A stretch of DNA of 64,000 nucleotides from Chrysomallon squamiferum (taxonomy: Eukaryota; Mollusca; Gastropoda; Neomphalida; Peltospiridae). The stretch lies in assembly GCA_012295275.1 (NCBI GenBank), contig CM022679.1, positions 1,525,775 to 1,589,774 of the forward strand. Reading direction: 5' to 3'. A program made the translations under genes and the position numbers. Positions within the stretch are counted from its first letter, which is position 1, and each line of letters starts with the position of its first letter. Shown piece by piece: positions 28,553 to 41,669 of this stretch. Under the pieces are notes generated by a model, which saw only the letters and a list, made by a program, of their open reading frames with translations, was not told the DNA's origin and searched no databases.

Positions 28553-29214
28553 CTGAATTGCTTAATCAATTTGATTGACAGATTTACTGAAAATATTATA
28601 AAGCACAAAATACAAAAACAAACGATCGGACAGATATAAAACTTTACGCCCTAACAAACGATTTGTGACAGTGTCTAGATCGACTTACGGAAAGGTACTG
28701 TGGTAAAAAGGAAACAAACACTTCACATATCACTGTCTTTACTGTCAGTAAAAAGCTATATATAACTCTGATACAAGCGCAAACACATTTATCAGTATGC
28801 TGTTACGAATGCGGAGATGATCTGTTATTGTAGCGTATTGACAGGCAGTGAAGTGTTTTGAAAATTGCATGTTTTCTTTTGGAAGCTCTCTCGTCTTGTT
28901 TAGTACTGACTAATTCAATTTTGTCTTCAGCAACAGCTTTCTGGTGTAACAACCCTCAACACACTGGTCGCGAATATGAAAAATGAAAGCTTCTGATGAA
29001 AACAGGCTTTCGTGTGGTTAATTCTTTTGTTTGAGACTCTGCAGTCAGAAGACAGGACTGTTAATGGATTCAGTTTTTTAGTTTGACAGCTGCCTGCTGA
29101 CACAACCAAGAGACAGGCTTCCCACTTTGTTTTAATTCTCACTTCCACACTTTCTAATTTTTCATCTCACCAGGACAATTATCAACACTTCTGCTACCAC
29201 TAAAACGTTTACTT

Positions 29215-29400
29215 CAACTTACGACTACTACCGCTACTATTACTAGTACTATTACAACTACCATTACTAGTATTACTACCACTACTCCACTATTACAACT
29301 ACCATCATTACTACTACTACCACTACTATACTACTACTACTACAACTACTACCACTACTATACTACTACTACAAACACTACTACTGTCATTAATAAAAAT
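29215..29400. repeat. (ACT)n degenerate triplet array
   Basis: ACT/ACC/ATT triplets with frequent substitutions; CTACTACTAC blocks near 29330 and 29365. Confidence 0.85.
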
Positions 29401-30102
29401 AATAATAAAACATCTTTACGACTGCTTTTTCTATAACTGTGCCAATTACTGCAGCCATTACTACCATGACAACTGTCATTTTCAGTGAAGTATCTAATGC
29501 ATATCAATTACTGGTACTGTTATTGCCATTTTACTGCCACTACTGCAACTACAACAACATTTGTACTATTATTATATTTTACAACCATTATTATCATTAA
29601 ACGTACGTATATTTACATGAATAATTAAACCTACATATAATACATACATACATACATATACATTTAAGAAGATGTAGTGCTAATGTGTATATATATATAT
29701 ATGCCCGTGATTGTACGTATATTATAAGTAGATTTAATTATTTATCCATATATTTCAAAGCACATTAACGTAATGTGTGATGGTTTGATTCACGTTTCAC
29801 CCTTCTGAATATTTTGCCAATACGTCTTCAGGTTTTTTTTTCGCCGCCATGATGAACTGATAATGTAGAAAATTAGATAAAACTCTCTTCATCAGGTAGA
29901 GCCCGGGGCGCTATTAGATAACCTCTCCATCTTGTGTAATGACAGAGAGAAGCCAGTGACAAATATAGTCCAAGACACCCACTAATATACGTGTTACAGG
30001 CTGGATTTAAACACAGAACACAAACACAAGCACAGGTGCTGTACACACTGGTTGAAACCAGCAACATAACAAACTGATCTGAAATACTGCAGTGAGATAA
30101 AC

Positions 30103-30134
<32 letters not shown>

Positions 30135-30407
30135 TATAATTATAATAATAATACAAAATAAATAAATAATTCAAATTAAAGATAAATTACAGAAGTTAAA
30201 AATAAATATATATAATATATGTCCATTTTCGAATATTCAAATGTACACATAAATAATACATATGTGAAACTACAACATGCATGCACGCATATGAGGATGT
30301 GAAGTTAAAATTATTTTTTATGAAAGGAAAAGCGCAGCTGTTTCTTCTTTTTCTTACATCCGCTGAAAACATGATTTTAAATTATTTTATTTGTCTTTTA
30401 AATCGAA

Positions 30408-30438
<31 letters not shown>
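30103..30438. repeat. (AAT)n patch and a poly(A) tract
   Basis: AAT triplets at about 30103-30150; an A-run of about 27 bp at 30411-30438. Confidence 0.85.
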
Positions 30439-31631
30439 CACAGAAAAAGAAAAAACAGGAAGAAACATAATCTTCATATTTGATTGAAAGATTTAATCAA
30501 TGGGTGACATTTTATTTACAAAAATTATAGATTTGTTCTTTAAATCTCTTGAAATTTGTTGCTCTGTTGGTTCTGTGTTTCAGTTTACGTTTTAAAACCA
30601 ATTCGTCTCGCCAGCTGACGCGGGGTGTGTGTGTTTGACTGATTAACAAACGCTGATAGCTGTCACAAACATCAAGGTGAGGACGAAACAACATCAGTCT
30701 GTGATGTGAGCTTTCTGTCAGACGTGGCTGGAACGAGGCTAATTTACGACAAAGCAGCGGGAAAACAACGCATCAACTTCTGAACGTGCTCGGCGGAACC
30801 GGAAGTACATTATTGATCAAAGACGTGCTACAATTCATAACACTTTCTACCTGAAGTTCTCGCTTTGCAGCGAAATTTATAGATTTAAATCTAAGAGAAA
30901 CGGTAAAATCTTAATTTCTTCAATAATAATAATAATAACGAAAAAAAAACAACAACAACAACAACAATAATAATAATAATAATTAAAACCCATTTCTACA
31001 TATAACAGCTTTCAACATTTAAATATTTTGTTAGACATTCGATCGTAAGATTTTGAGTAAGAAAAAAAAAAAAAAAAACATTATGGTTACCACAAAAAAG
31101 AATATTTTTAGATCCATTACAGAATTTTGTATTTCTTTGCTCTGTTTGTGCTAAAATTTTAAAATGTTCCGTAAACATCAACTGTTGCCATGGTTTCATG
31201 GTTCTCGTGAAAGAAGCTCCAATTTGTGATATTGTCAGCGATAATGTGTTGTTTTTTAACAGATATTTGGATTTAAAAAGTAAAGAAGTAACCCTGACAT
31301 CCTGATATGAAGAACACGTAACAAGATTAAATTGTACTGTGAATTAAAACATCGGTGTTTTAAGGCGTGTTCAAACATTACTGATTTTACAAACCTCATC
31401 ACTTCGTTCTGCGGGTTTAACTTTGATCAAAGGGCAAACAAAAGATTCCTCGTTGCTAATAGTGTGGGCACTTCTGGTTTTTTTTCTCATAATACAGTAA
31501 TATAATCACGTGATTGATATACATGTTAAGATGTATGTTGTAAACAGAAACACAAAGAGACATACAGAGAACGATACAGACAGATGTAAGGAGACACAGA
31601 TAAAAAGATATAAAGACAAAGATAGGACAGT

Positions 31632-31636
<5 letters not shown>

Positions 31637-31691
<55 letters not shown>
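31637..31691. repeat. (AG)n microsatellite, 55 bp
   Basis: A pure AG tract following an ACAGA-rich stretch. Confidence 0.96.
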
Positions 31692-31693
<2 letters not shown>

Positions 31694-32389
31694 TTATAAA
31701 TTATACAATGAATAAATTAATATTTGTTAGTATTATCGATTGACACAATATGTAGTTTTTTTTATGATAAATAATCAACAAAAAAATAAGAAGAGTTAAT
31801 TACAGTTTAAAATCAGTGGAATATGAAATCGAAAACACATACATTAACAATGATGTCAATGACTTAAATAAAAAAATATATATTTAGAAAGAAAATGGCT
31901 TCTTAATGCCTTAAGGCTTTAAAGTGACAAGCAGGAATATGTGAGAGGATAATGAACGGCTACACGGATAAATAATAAATGAACGCGTATTGAAAACCCT
32001 ACACTGTCTAGATCATGCATTATTATAGAAAAATTAATATTTAAAAACAACTAATGGCGACAGAGGATGACAAATTGAAAGTAGCTGAAGAGGAAAACGG
32101 TAATAAAGATACAGAGAACGTACAGCAGATGTTTAGACCGACAGACCGACAGACAATTCTGTCAGTTTAATCTGATAAACAGATTCATAAAGAGACAGCC
32201 ATAGATATATCTGTGTAGTTAGAGCTGACATGAGCAGTCAGTGTGGCGCAGACAGAGATGTAAATAATGATGGTATAAGTAATTCATATCGTATTAGTAA
32301 ATGTGCTGTAATATGTACGTAGCGTAATAGAAAAATATTTGATTTGCTGTTAATTTATTATTCTTAATATCAGTAGTAGAATCAACGTA

Positions 32390-33260
32390 TTAATGAATAT
32401 GACGTTGTGTTAATGTATTAATATAGTTATATAGTATTAAAACATGTTGTACAGTATTAATACACATTATATAGTATTAATGTACAATTAGTGTTAATAT
32501 GTGAAATTTTATTAATATATGTCATAAAGCATTAATATGTGTTATAGTATTAATGTACACGATATAGTATTAATATATATGATTCAGTATTAATACGTTA
32601 TATAGTAATACAATACGTGATATAGTATCAATAGATATGACAGCATTAAAATGTATGATACAGTATCAATACACAAGATACAGTATTAATGTACGTGACA
32701 CATTAATAATTTTATACGATATTAATACATATGATTTAGCAATAATGTTCGATTATTAATAGATGTAAAACAGTACTAACGTATGAGAAACAGTGTTAAT
32801 ATATATAGCATTGTATTAAATGTTTAATATCTTAAATCAGTATAACTATATGATAAATATAATATTGCATAAATGCAATTCGTATTCGTGGTATTTCAGT
32901 ACGTGATAACGTAGTACTAATACGAAATGCGAGGTTCATAGATACGTGATTAATAAAGGTACATAACATTAACATCTCCTGATACACTATTAATATATAT
33001 GATATTGTATCAAATACTATAAATATGTTATTAATACTTTAAATTCACTATTAATATATTTATAATATAATTATAATACCGCGATTAATATAAACTACGT
33101 AATATTAATATAGGTAACAACAGATAGTTTATTTACGTGATATAGTATTAATTTACATGATAATATATATTAATATATGTGATTATAGTATTAATATATG
33201 TGATAACACAATGTTAATTTTCGTGATACACTATTTACTTGATATAGTATTAATACATGT
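32390..33260. repeat. Degenerate GATATAGTATTAATAT array next to exon B
   Basis: The word TGATATAGTATTAATA and its variants recur about thirty times at roughly 20-30 bp spacing, ending fewer than 30 bp from the splice donor of receptor exon B at 33288. It is strongly AT-rich with scattered ACGTGA words. Confidence 0.8.
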
Positions 33261-33287
33261 CACGTGACCTATCCTGACAGTACTCAC

Positions 33288-33663
33288 CATGAGCTAGCGA
33301 GTTGATACGACAGAAGAACGCTCCCAGGCACCACCCTTCCGTGACGTTGTCGACCATGTGTACCCAAGTGCACGACAACGTCACCATCAGGTCCGCTACT
33401 CCCAGGTTGACGATGTAGTAATTAGTGGCCGTCCGCATTCGTTTGTTTCTGAAGACGACGATAATGAGGAGCACGTTGCCGATCAGCGAGGCGACGATGA
33501 TGAAGCCGTACAGTATGACTTTGACTGCGATCTCCCAGGCCGGAAGTGACTTGAATTCCTCGGGATAGTCAGTCATATAATATTCGTCAAACTCAGGTTC
33601 GTAACTTACTCCCGTCGAGTTGGACAGGATCACGGTGACCGCTGGTCTGTGGTGGTAGTCCAT
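33288..33663 (-). CDS. Neuropeptide GPCR, 5' coding exon B (N-terminus to start of TM3)
   Basis: This is the first coding exon of a second class A peptide-type receptor segment in the same orientation as exon A. The start is the ATG at 33663 (GCGATGG). It encodes 125 codons plus one base and ends CATG|GTGAGT, the same phase-1 position as exon A. The N-tail is longer and acidic and has a sequon (NST). TM1 lies at about residues 48-70 with Asn in IGNVL (N63), the loop RNKRMRTATN follows, TM2 has Asp in ADLMV (D91), then the VDNVTEGW loop with a sequon and the disulfide Cys in FFCRIN (C118). From YPE onward I count about 65 identities in 94 positions with exon A. A possible acceptor, TTTTTATCGCAG, lies 31 bases before the start on the minus strand, so an untranslated leader exon is possible. 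It is either the start of a tandem paralogue or an alternative first exon of the same gene. Confidence 0.88.
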
Positions 33664-34090
33664 CGCTGGCCAAACGTCGACTGACCAGAGCTGCGATAAA
33701 AACCTCTACGTCCTCGGGTCCTCCTCTCAGACGCCAAATCTGTCGCCTTCTGGGTGTCGCTGTCAAATGTCAAACGTCGAGTTTATTTCAAGTTTTCTGC
33801 CTCAGAGTGCTAAGTTAACACAGATTTCAAACTGTTAACACAAGACACAGAAGCGATTTCGCAAGCCGCTAAGTGATCAGAGTTATGACAACCGCACAAA
33901 CTCGCTGACCAATATGAAGAGCGGCTCGGTTCACACGACGCAGTCCGGCGTTTGATAACAGAGTGAGAAAGATCGTCTCTCTCCGTCACTCGTCGTTATG
34001 TAAGGCTTCATTAAACTAGCCACGCTATAACGAGGATAGCAGTGTAGGACTTTATTTCGCCGTACGTGTGCTAGTTAATAAGAATCTAAT
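33664..34090. promoter_or_regulatory. Upstream region of exon B
   Basis: This is the 5' side of receptor exon B on the minus strand. The stretch is less AT-rich than its surroundings, has several CpG dinucleotides and is free of simple repeats, which fits a leader exon or promoter. No TATA box or specific site can be assigned with confidence. Confidence 0.3.
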
Positions 34091-34437
34091 AGCTGCTGTT
34101 TACAACCCGCACACCGAAAAAAAAAAAAACTCATCTGTCAAATCTGTCTCACTAGTTATTGCTTTTCCAATTTACAATCCAATACAGCTGTAAAATAAAA
34201 AAAAAAAAAAATTGTTTTTTGTTTTGTATGTGTCGAAAACAACGAAATAAAAAAGTGTAAAGAAATCAGTTTGTTGTGAAATTTATCTTGTTTTTTGATT
34301 CGCTTGATAAAGAAACAAACCAACATGCTATTAATAACTGCTTTTGTTTCAGGTTAGTTTCTTATTATAAGATATTATAGAGGGAAAAAAGGCTTGTTTG
34401 TTTTGTTTGTTGTTTTGTTTGTTGTTTTTTTAATTGT

Positions 34438-34464
34438 TTATGTATGTATGTATGTATGTATGTA

Positions 34465-34505
<41 letters not shown>
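34438..34505. repeat. (TATG)n-(TG)n compound
   Basis: TATG repeats pass directly into TG repeats. An 8-bp inverted pair (CTGGATTG and CAATCCAG) lies just beyond, at about 34550-34581, and could form a small hairpin. Confidence 0.9.
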
Positions 34506-34507
<2 letters not shown>

Positions 34508-34728
34508 CTTTTTTCTCTGGTTTTTCGAAACTGCTTGGTTTCAGAGTGTAGCTGGATTGGCCTAAGGCAGCGCCTCAATCCAGCAAATTCTTGTGCGTTT
34601 TAACTAAGCCAATGAACAGTCTCATTGAATGACAGTTCTATTTAAAAGAAAATAATCCTCTGTTTGCTTTCTATCACAATAACATTTCACATCGATTACA
34701 CGTTGGACTGCCTTTGTTGTATTCAACT

Positions 34729-35420
34729 ATTTAATACATTATTACAGTAAATTGTTCAATACGTTACTGTAGTAAACTATTTAACACGTTACTGTAAAAA
34801 ACTATTTCATACATAATTATAATAAACTATTTAATAACTGATTATAGTAAATTATTTAGTATATGATTATAGTAGACCTTTTGATACGTGGTTATAGTAA
34901 ATCGTTTAATACGTGACTGTAGTCAACTATTTAATATGTGACTGTAGTAAACTATTTAATACGTGACTATAGTCAACTATTTAATATGTGACTGTAATAA
35001 ACTATTTAATACGTGACTATAGTCAACTGTTTAATATGTGACTGTAGTAAACTATTTAATACGTGACTATAGTAAACTATTCAATATGTGACTGTAGTAA
35101 ACTATTTAATACGTGACTATAGTCAACTATTTAATACGTGACTGTAGTAAACTATTTAATAGTGACTATAGTCAACTATTTAATACGTGACTGTAGTAAA
35201 CTATTTAATAGTGACTATAGTCAACTATTTAATACGTGACTATAGTCAACTTTAATATGTGACTGTAATAAACTATCTCAATACGTGACTGTAGTAAACT
35301 ATTTAATACGTGACTATAGTCAACTTTAATATGTGACTGTAATAAACTATCTCAATACGTAATTCTAGTAAACTATTTATTACGTGATTATAATCAGTAA
35401 TTTAATCTATGTTATAACAG
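34729..35420. repeat. 25-bp satellite with alternating two-unit organisation
   Basis: About 27 copies of a 25-bp unit of the form CTATTTAATACGTGACTGTAG. In the centre (about 34910-35330) units with CTGTAGTAA and units with CTATAGTCAA alternate, which gives a 50-bp higher-order period. The ends are more diverged. Confidence 0.88.
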
Positions 35421-35689
35421 TAAACTATTTAACAGATGATTCTGGTTAAAATTCATAAGGTGTAAAATTTGTTTAGATATTATAAATATTTGGTCTGTTT
35501 ACTCTGTCGAATAACACAGATTATTGTGATTGCTACAAGTTATGACTTCTGACAACTGTAATGAACTGTTATCAAGACTGAGAACTGAACAGCGACTGTT
35601 AAACCTTCTGTCGCCTAGCATCACCTGTGAAGCATTTCGTACAAATCTCGTATTTTCTGTTGTTTACTACAATCACGTTTTAAATAACT

Positions 35690-36135
35690 GATTCTAATAA
35701 CCTATCACAAAGTTGACCATAATCACTTAATAAATAATTACTATTTACACACAGTTTTTGCAATAATTACGTATTACGTTGTTTATTATGATCACGTATT
35801 AACTACATTACTATAATTATCTAGTTTATTATCATCGTATTCGTTAGATTATTATATCTCTCGTATTAACTAATTTACTATAATTATCTAATTTATTATA
35901 ATCACGAATTAGATACGTTACTGTAATTATCTAGTTCATTGTAATCACGTATTTATTAGATTAGTATAAATCACGTATCAAATACGTTACTATAATTATC
36001 TAACTCATTAGAATCACGTGTTAATCACATTGCTATAATTATCTGGTTTATTGAAATCATGTTTTATTGATTGCTGTTCTCAAGTATTACCATGTTTACT
36101 AAGATCGCGTATTAATAATCGCTGTAATGACGTGT
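35690..36135. repeat. Degenerate ~45-bp AT-rich array
   Basis: Words such as ATCACGTATTA, ACTATAATTATCTA and GTTTATTATA recur about nine times. It follows the 25-bp satellite after about 270 bp and shares short words with it. Confidence 0.7.
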
Positions 36136-36605
36136 AACGGAGATTACTATTACCATGTTGGTTTATGGACAGATGTTTCCAACAGTGCGTAAACAAACTG
36201 ATCAATAATGTGACTGCGACTTAACTGAAAACAATTTTCTATTAACTCTTCTTATTATCAGTCCATAGATTTGCTTGTAATTGAAAGAAAGCAACCGCGG
36301 CTTCTAAACTGGGAGACTGTAAAAACAGATTCCTTTACAGCGCTTTGTTTTGAAACATGATTCGCGGGGCCGTCGTTAGAACGGGAAATTGCGTGACGTC
36401 AACACAGAGCAAGTTCTACTGTTTATAATTTTTAAGGTAACCCATCACAACGAATTTGTTAGGGAGTTCTTGTAGGTTTTGCAAGAAAAATATTTAACAT
36501 GGTTGTTTACAAGTGGGCTTAATACATATACGTAAAAATACATATAAGTGTAAGGATTTAATTACAGATCTGTTTTAGTTTGCAAGAACGTGAATAGTGT
36601 GTAAA

Positions 36606-36800
36606 ATATTTATTTATTTATTTATTTATTTATTTATTTGTTTGTTTGTTTGTTTATTTTTTATTTGTTTGTTTCTTTGTTTGATTGGATGCTTAACTTT
36701 TTGTTTCTTATTTTGTTTTAATTTTTTTTTTTTTTATCTGTTTCGTTTATTATTCGTTTACCTACTTACTTATTTACTTATATATTAATTAATTAACTTA
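36606..36800. repeat. (TTTA)n/(TTTG)n T-rich stretch
   Basis: TTTA repeats, then TTTG repeats, then T-rich sequence with TTAC/TTAA tetranucleotides. Confidence 0.85.
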
Positions 36801-37194
36801 CTTAGTTATTTATTTAGTTTAAACATTTATTTAATTACTGAAACAATTAATTTGATAAACACATCCTAATTTTTATCAAAAGAGACAAAAATATTATTTC
36901 CAATTTCTCTTTTGCTTACTTTTATTTTTATTTTTATTATTTATATTAAAATATTTGTTTATTCACAAACATTTTAACATTGCTAAAACAAACAAACAAA
37001 CAAAATTAAATTAAATTAAATTAAATTTAAAAAAAAATCAGAAATGTTAGTTCTAGTATAAACATATCTTACATTTTAAAATATAATTAGTCTACATGAT
37101 GGGAAAAATGGAATGTTAATAAAATAAGAAGAAGAAGAACAACAACAACAACAATAAAATATAAATAAATAAACAAGCATGCAAACAAACACAT

Positions 37195-37196
<2 letters not shown>

Positions 37197-37242
<46 letters not shown>

Positions 37243-37244
37243 AA
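37197..37244. repeat. (GAAA)n microsatellite
   Basis: About twelve GAAA units. Confidence 0.95.
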
Positions 37245-38223
37245 AAAATAAAAAATAAAAGAAATGTCACAGTGTAAAACTATGCAGACATTACAACAGC
37301 ATTGTGTAACTGTTCTGATACAAATGACATGATCAGCAGATTCTGTTTTCTGTAATTAACAACTCGAAAATCAAGTTTTGTGAGAGAAAGCCGATTTTGA
37401 AGTAAGAAATACATATTTATCTTTTTTTATTAGCTGTTACTAGTACTGTCTGGTTGAAGTGGGCTGAGATCGATACTCCTCAGTACACTGTTTGATCAGT
37501 TCCGTGTTCTAGTCAGTATTAGTGATTTGATCTGTTTATGAGAAGGTCTATATAAGAGCTCACTTTGCTGCTAATGGAAACAATATATTGGGTTTTCTCT
37601 CAATTATCGGAATTTCTCAATATTTAATTATAATAGAAAATTAACCACTGCATCTCGATGGCATTGTTAAATAATGCATAACATGTGTGCAGTTTCTCCT
37701 AACAGTTCTCTGTTCACTGACAGCTAAATGTTTACTCGGTCTTACAGTCATCGCTCGCACATTTACACTGAAATGAATGTAGTAATCACAAACCTGAACC
37801 CTTGATTTGTTGACTGAGTAACTAGCGCCATCTTGTTCGCTTTAAAATCAACAGCATTTGATGAATAAACAGTCCTTCAGTCATCTCAGAATTTTCGTAT
37901 TGTTAGAGTCACTTTAACGTAATTTGTGTGTATCACATTTCTCACAGACTGACAGTGGTGAAACTGTGTTTGAATGAGTAGATAATGATAAAACAGATAT
38001 ATACACAAAATACACCTGGTACGGTAACAAAAAAAAAGAAGGACCAGGAAACCATCTCTCGATGTCACGATCTCTGTAAATAATACAGTTCTGATTACTG
38101 TGTTGCGTTTGTAAGTGATACTCACAAAGAGGCTGGAAAGGAGAGGGAAATAAGATGAGAAAGAAACATTTGAAATTTATTTAGGTAAACAGGTAGAATG
38201 AAAGAAATACTATGTGTATGTGA

Positions 38224-38385
<162 letters not shown>

Positions 38386-38908
38386 AGAAAATATTAAAAC
38401 ATTTGCAGAGAGAGAAGAGAAAAAAATCGGCGTCTTTACTATTTTATTTTTTCTGTGTTTTTTTTTTTTTTCAGAAATTTGTCATCACGTTCGACTTTGT
38501 GCAGTCGACTTTATTAATCAGGATCATTTCGTTATGACCCAAGCTGTATTAATAATAAATTCTTTAATGTGAGGTTGGCAGAGGTGGTGAAAATTAATTT
38601 TCTTTAGATTTAAAAAAACAAAAGAAATCTAAGATCAAACAAAACGTTAACACAGTAAAAGTAAAGAGTTAGTGTGAATTAAATTAAAAAGCTGTCAGCT
38701 CTCTAGTTTATCAGTCTGATTTATCTCCACTTGAAATGACAAGATTTGATTTAAATAATAATTATGTCACACCGTCATTTTCTTCATAGAAATGAAATTA
38801 AAATACAAAGAAAAAAATATGTTTTTAATATAGCTGCGACTCACCATCAAATTACATAGTTGGAAATGAAGAAAGAAAAAGTGAAATTATGAAATAATGA
38901 ACGAAGAC

Positions 38909-38910
38909 TG

Positions 38911-38981
<71 letters not shown>

Positions 38982-38983
38982 AA
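38909..38983. repeat. (AAT)n-(AAG)n compound
   Basis: AAT triplets pass directly into AAG triplets at about 38953. Confidence 0.93.
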
Positions 38984-40582
38984 CGACAACAAGAATATGA
39001 TAAAATTCAAATAAACCAAAAACACCATTTTAAAATAGTTACTGTTATTAGGAGTCTGATATCTAAGTAAAAGTTATATTTACTTAAGGTTCACCCCCCC
39101 CTTCCTTAAATTTAGATACGCCCTTAATGCGTGACTGAACAAGAAAGAATCAGGTATTAAGAATTAGCCGCAGACATGTGTAACTCCGATGTCTGAAGTT
39201 TATAATGAATGCTCAGCATTCGTCTGATTTTAGTAGAAGATACCCATTCAGTATTACAGCTTATAATGTCCTCCACACAAATAAAAATAATAAAAATTAA
39301 ACTAACGTAGCGTGCAGACTAATTGTATTTTTTTATAACTGCAAATTTTTGTTTCTTTTCATTTCAAAGTGTAATTACGGTGGCTTAATAAATGTATTTG
39401 TTTAAGTGTGGTGTGTTTGTGTGTCTGTCTCTCGGTGTGTGTTTCTGTGTACATTTGTCTGTCTGTGTTTTGTTTCTAAATGTTCAAATGTATTTTTAAT
39501 TTTTCGGGGTGATGTTGGTGTTTATTTTGAAATGTTAACTGCTATTGTTTTTGTTTGTGTTTTTTTTTTTTTGTTGTCTGGTTGTTGTTGTTTATTTTTT
39601 ATTATTATTTTTTTAATATAATGAACGTGGTAAATAGTAAATATAATCAACCTGCATTTTATAAAAGTGTCGCGTTAGTCGAGGGATATTACAGCAAGAA
39701 CACCTTTTTATTATTATTATTATTCCTGTTAATAAACAACCTCTCCTCTGTACACGATGAAGACACAGGTAAATGATATAACACTTATTTTAACATTATA
39801 ATGTTAAGCATGGCAGATAATTCCACAGGTCAGTCGAAGGCTGCTACACGTTGAATTTTCATTAGAAGGTAAGAGAAATTAGTTGTAAATTTTCACTCGA
39901 CAGACTGTATTCAAACATAGGCGATAACCTGTAACCAGTGGCGGATCTACATTGTAAGGGTCATTACCAGCAATGCCGTTTATTCTTTCTCTTCTTCTTC
40001 TTTTTGTTTTAATGTTTTTGTGGGTTGGGGTGAGGGAGCGTATTCCTTCACCTCTCTACTGAAGTAATGGTTTCCAGATTACAGTGATTTTCATGATATA
40101 TCGTCAACAATTTTTAGATCGGTTAATTTGCTAAATTGAGATGCGGAAGAAGAAAAAGAAACTCTTTATAGAACACACCTTTTCTTTTATTTATCTTAAA
40201 AGTACATAGCAGTTTGATTTATGGAACGTATCCAGTGACAGACATTAATACCTTCATCAGGAAATAGGAATCGAAGCCTTCATGATGATATTTTAATTTT
40301 ATATAGATACACCTGTAAATGTAATACGATCTTTAATGTACTTTCTCTCATCTCCCGATCAATAACACTAGACATATCACCAGTTATTTTAGACGTTTTA
40401 CTATTATTATTATTTTTATAATATGCCGTTTGCACTCATTTTAAATAAAAATAATAATCATGCTATACAGTATTTTGATTACACATCTGACATTTTTGCT
40501 GGTGTTTTTATTTTTAAGAAGTTTATCTTGTTCAGCTGGTGATGAGATAAAGAAAGAAAGATGATGAAAAACAATCTCTGAC

Positions 40583-40702
40583 ACTCAGTCTGAACAGACT
40601 TTGACAAAACACGTCACTGTTCACCTTGTGTCTGTCTACCTGGCCGGCTTAGATCAAACACATTTACCTGTACTAATGACTTTGCATCAAAGCTAGGTAA
40701 TT
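40583..40702 (-). repeat. Dispersed repeat, inverted copy 1
   Basis: Read on the minus strand, this copy matches 49774-49905. A 32-base block (40599-40630) is an exact reverse complement of 49858-49889, and the block at 40681-40702 (AATTACCTAGCTTTGATGC read on minus) matches its partner. The blocks are 50 bp apart here and about 11 bp apart in the other copy. Similarity continues weakly into a GTTTTTCATCATC-like flank. No coding potential was recognised. Confidence 0.85.
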
Positions 40703-40854
40703 GTTTCATGTTTATGAGATTTTCTAACACTTTCTTTTGTTCTGTGAGTCTTTCAGTTAAACACAGAGCCATTAACTTCGATATTTGTCAGTCCTGTCCA
40801 TCGATCGGTCAGCCCAACCTTAAATCTGCGCAGTTCACACCCACTCGCTTCCTG

Positions 40855-41395
40855 CCTGTCTATCAGTCTGACTGTGTGTCTGTCTGTCTGTCTATCTATA
40901 AGTCTGTCTGTCTGTCTGTCTGTCTGTCTATGAGTCTGTCTGTCTGTCTGTCTGTGTGTGTCTGTTTGTGTGTCTGTCTATCTATCTGTCTGTGTGACTG
41001 TCTATCTATCAGTCTGTGTGTGTCTGTCTGTCTGTCTGCCTATCTATCAATCTGTCTGTGTGTCTGTCTGTCTGTCTATCTATCAGTCTGTCTGTGTGTC
41101 TGTGTGTCTGTCTGTCTGTGTCTGCCTGTCTATCAGTCTGTCTGTGTGTCTGTCTGTCTATCTATCTGTCTGTCTGTGGTCTGTGTGTCTGTATGTGTGT
41201 CTGTCTGTCTGTGTCTGTCTATCTATCAGTCTGTATGTGTGTCTGTCTGTGTGTTTGTCTGTCTATCTATCAGTCTGTCTATCTATCTATCAGTCTGTCT
41301 GTGTGTCTGTATATCTGTCGGTCTGTGTCTGTCTATCTATCTATCTGTCTGTGTGTCTGTCTGTCTGTCTGTCATCCTGACTGTCTCTCTGTCAC
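40855..41395. repeat. (TCTG)n array, ~540 bp
   Basis: TCTG tetranucleotides with TGTG, TATC and CAGT interruptions, the longest tetranucleotide array of this kind in the window. The long Cys-Leu-Ser-Val readings are artefacts. Confidence 0.96.
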
Positions 41396-41599
41396 AGAAA
41401 ACACAACATAACTATTTTATAGAACTGTCCACAGACCTGTACGTCTGGATGACTATTTTCGCAGACTGTGTCTATCTACCTGTCTAAATGTATGTTAATC
41501 TATCTGTCTATTTTCCTGTCTCTTTACCTTTTTGTCTCTCTCTCTGTCTCTCTATCTATATACCTAAATAGCTAGCTATTAGTCTCTTCATTTCTTTAT

Positions 41600-41627
41600 C
41601 TTACCTATCTATATATCTATCTATCTA

Positions 41628-41666
<39 letters not shown>
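41600..41666. repeat. (TATC)n-(TA)n compound
   Basis: Short TATC repeats run into (TA)n at about 41631-41665. Confidence 0.92.

Positions 41667-41669
<3 letters not shown>

Noticed and set aside
28927-29148. Minus-strand 73-residue reading in the interval between receptor exons
   Set aside because: Checked for receptor TM3-TM7 motifs; none present and no flanking splice signals convincing enough.
30512-30694. Minus-strand basic 60-residue reading
   Set aside because: No recognised motif and no splice or codon evidence.
34729-35420. CRISPR-like regular spacing
   Set aside because: Head-to-tail 25-bp units with no unique spacers, in an animal genome; it is a satellite array.
40708-41487. 259-residue Cys/Ser/Val-rich reading
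   Set aside because: It is almost entirely a (TCTG)n array; only the first 50 or so residues are non-repetitive and show no domain.
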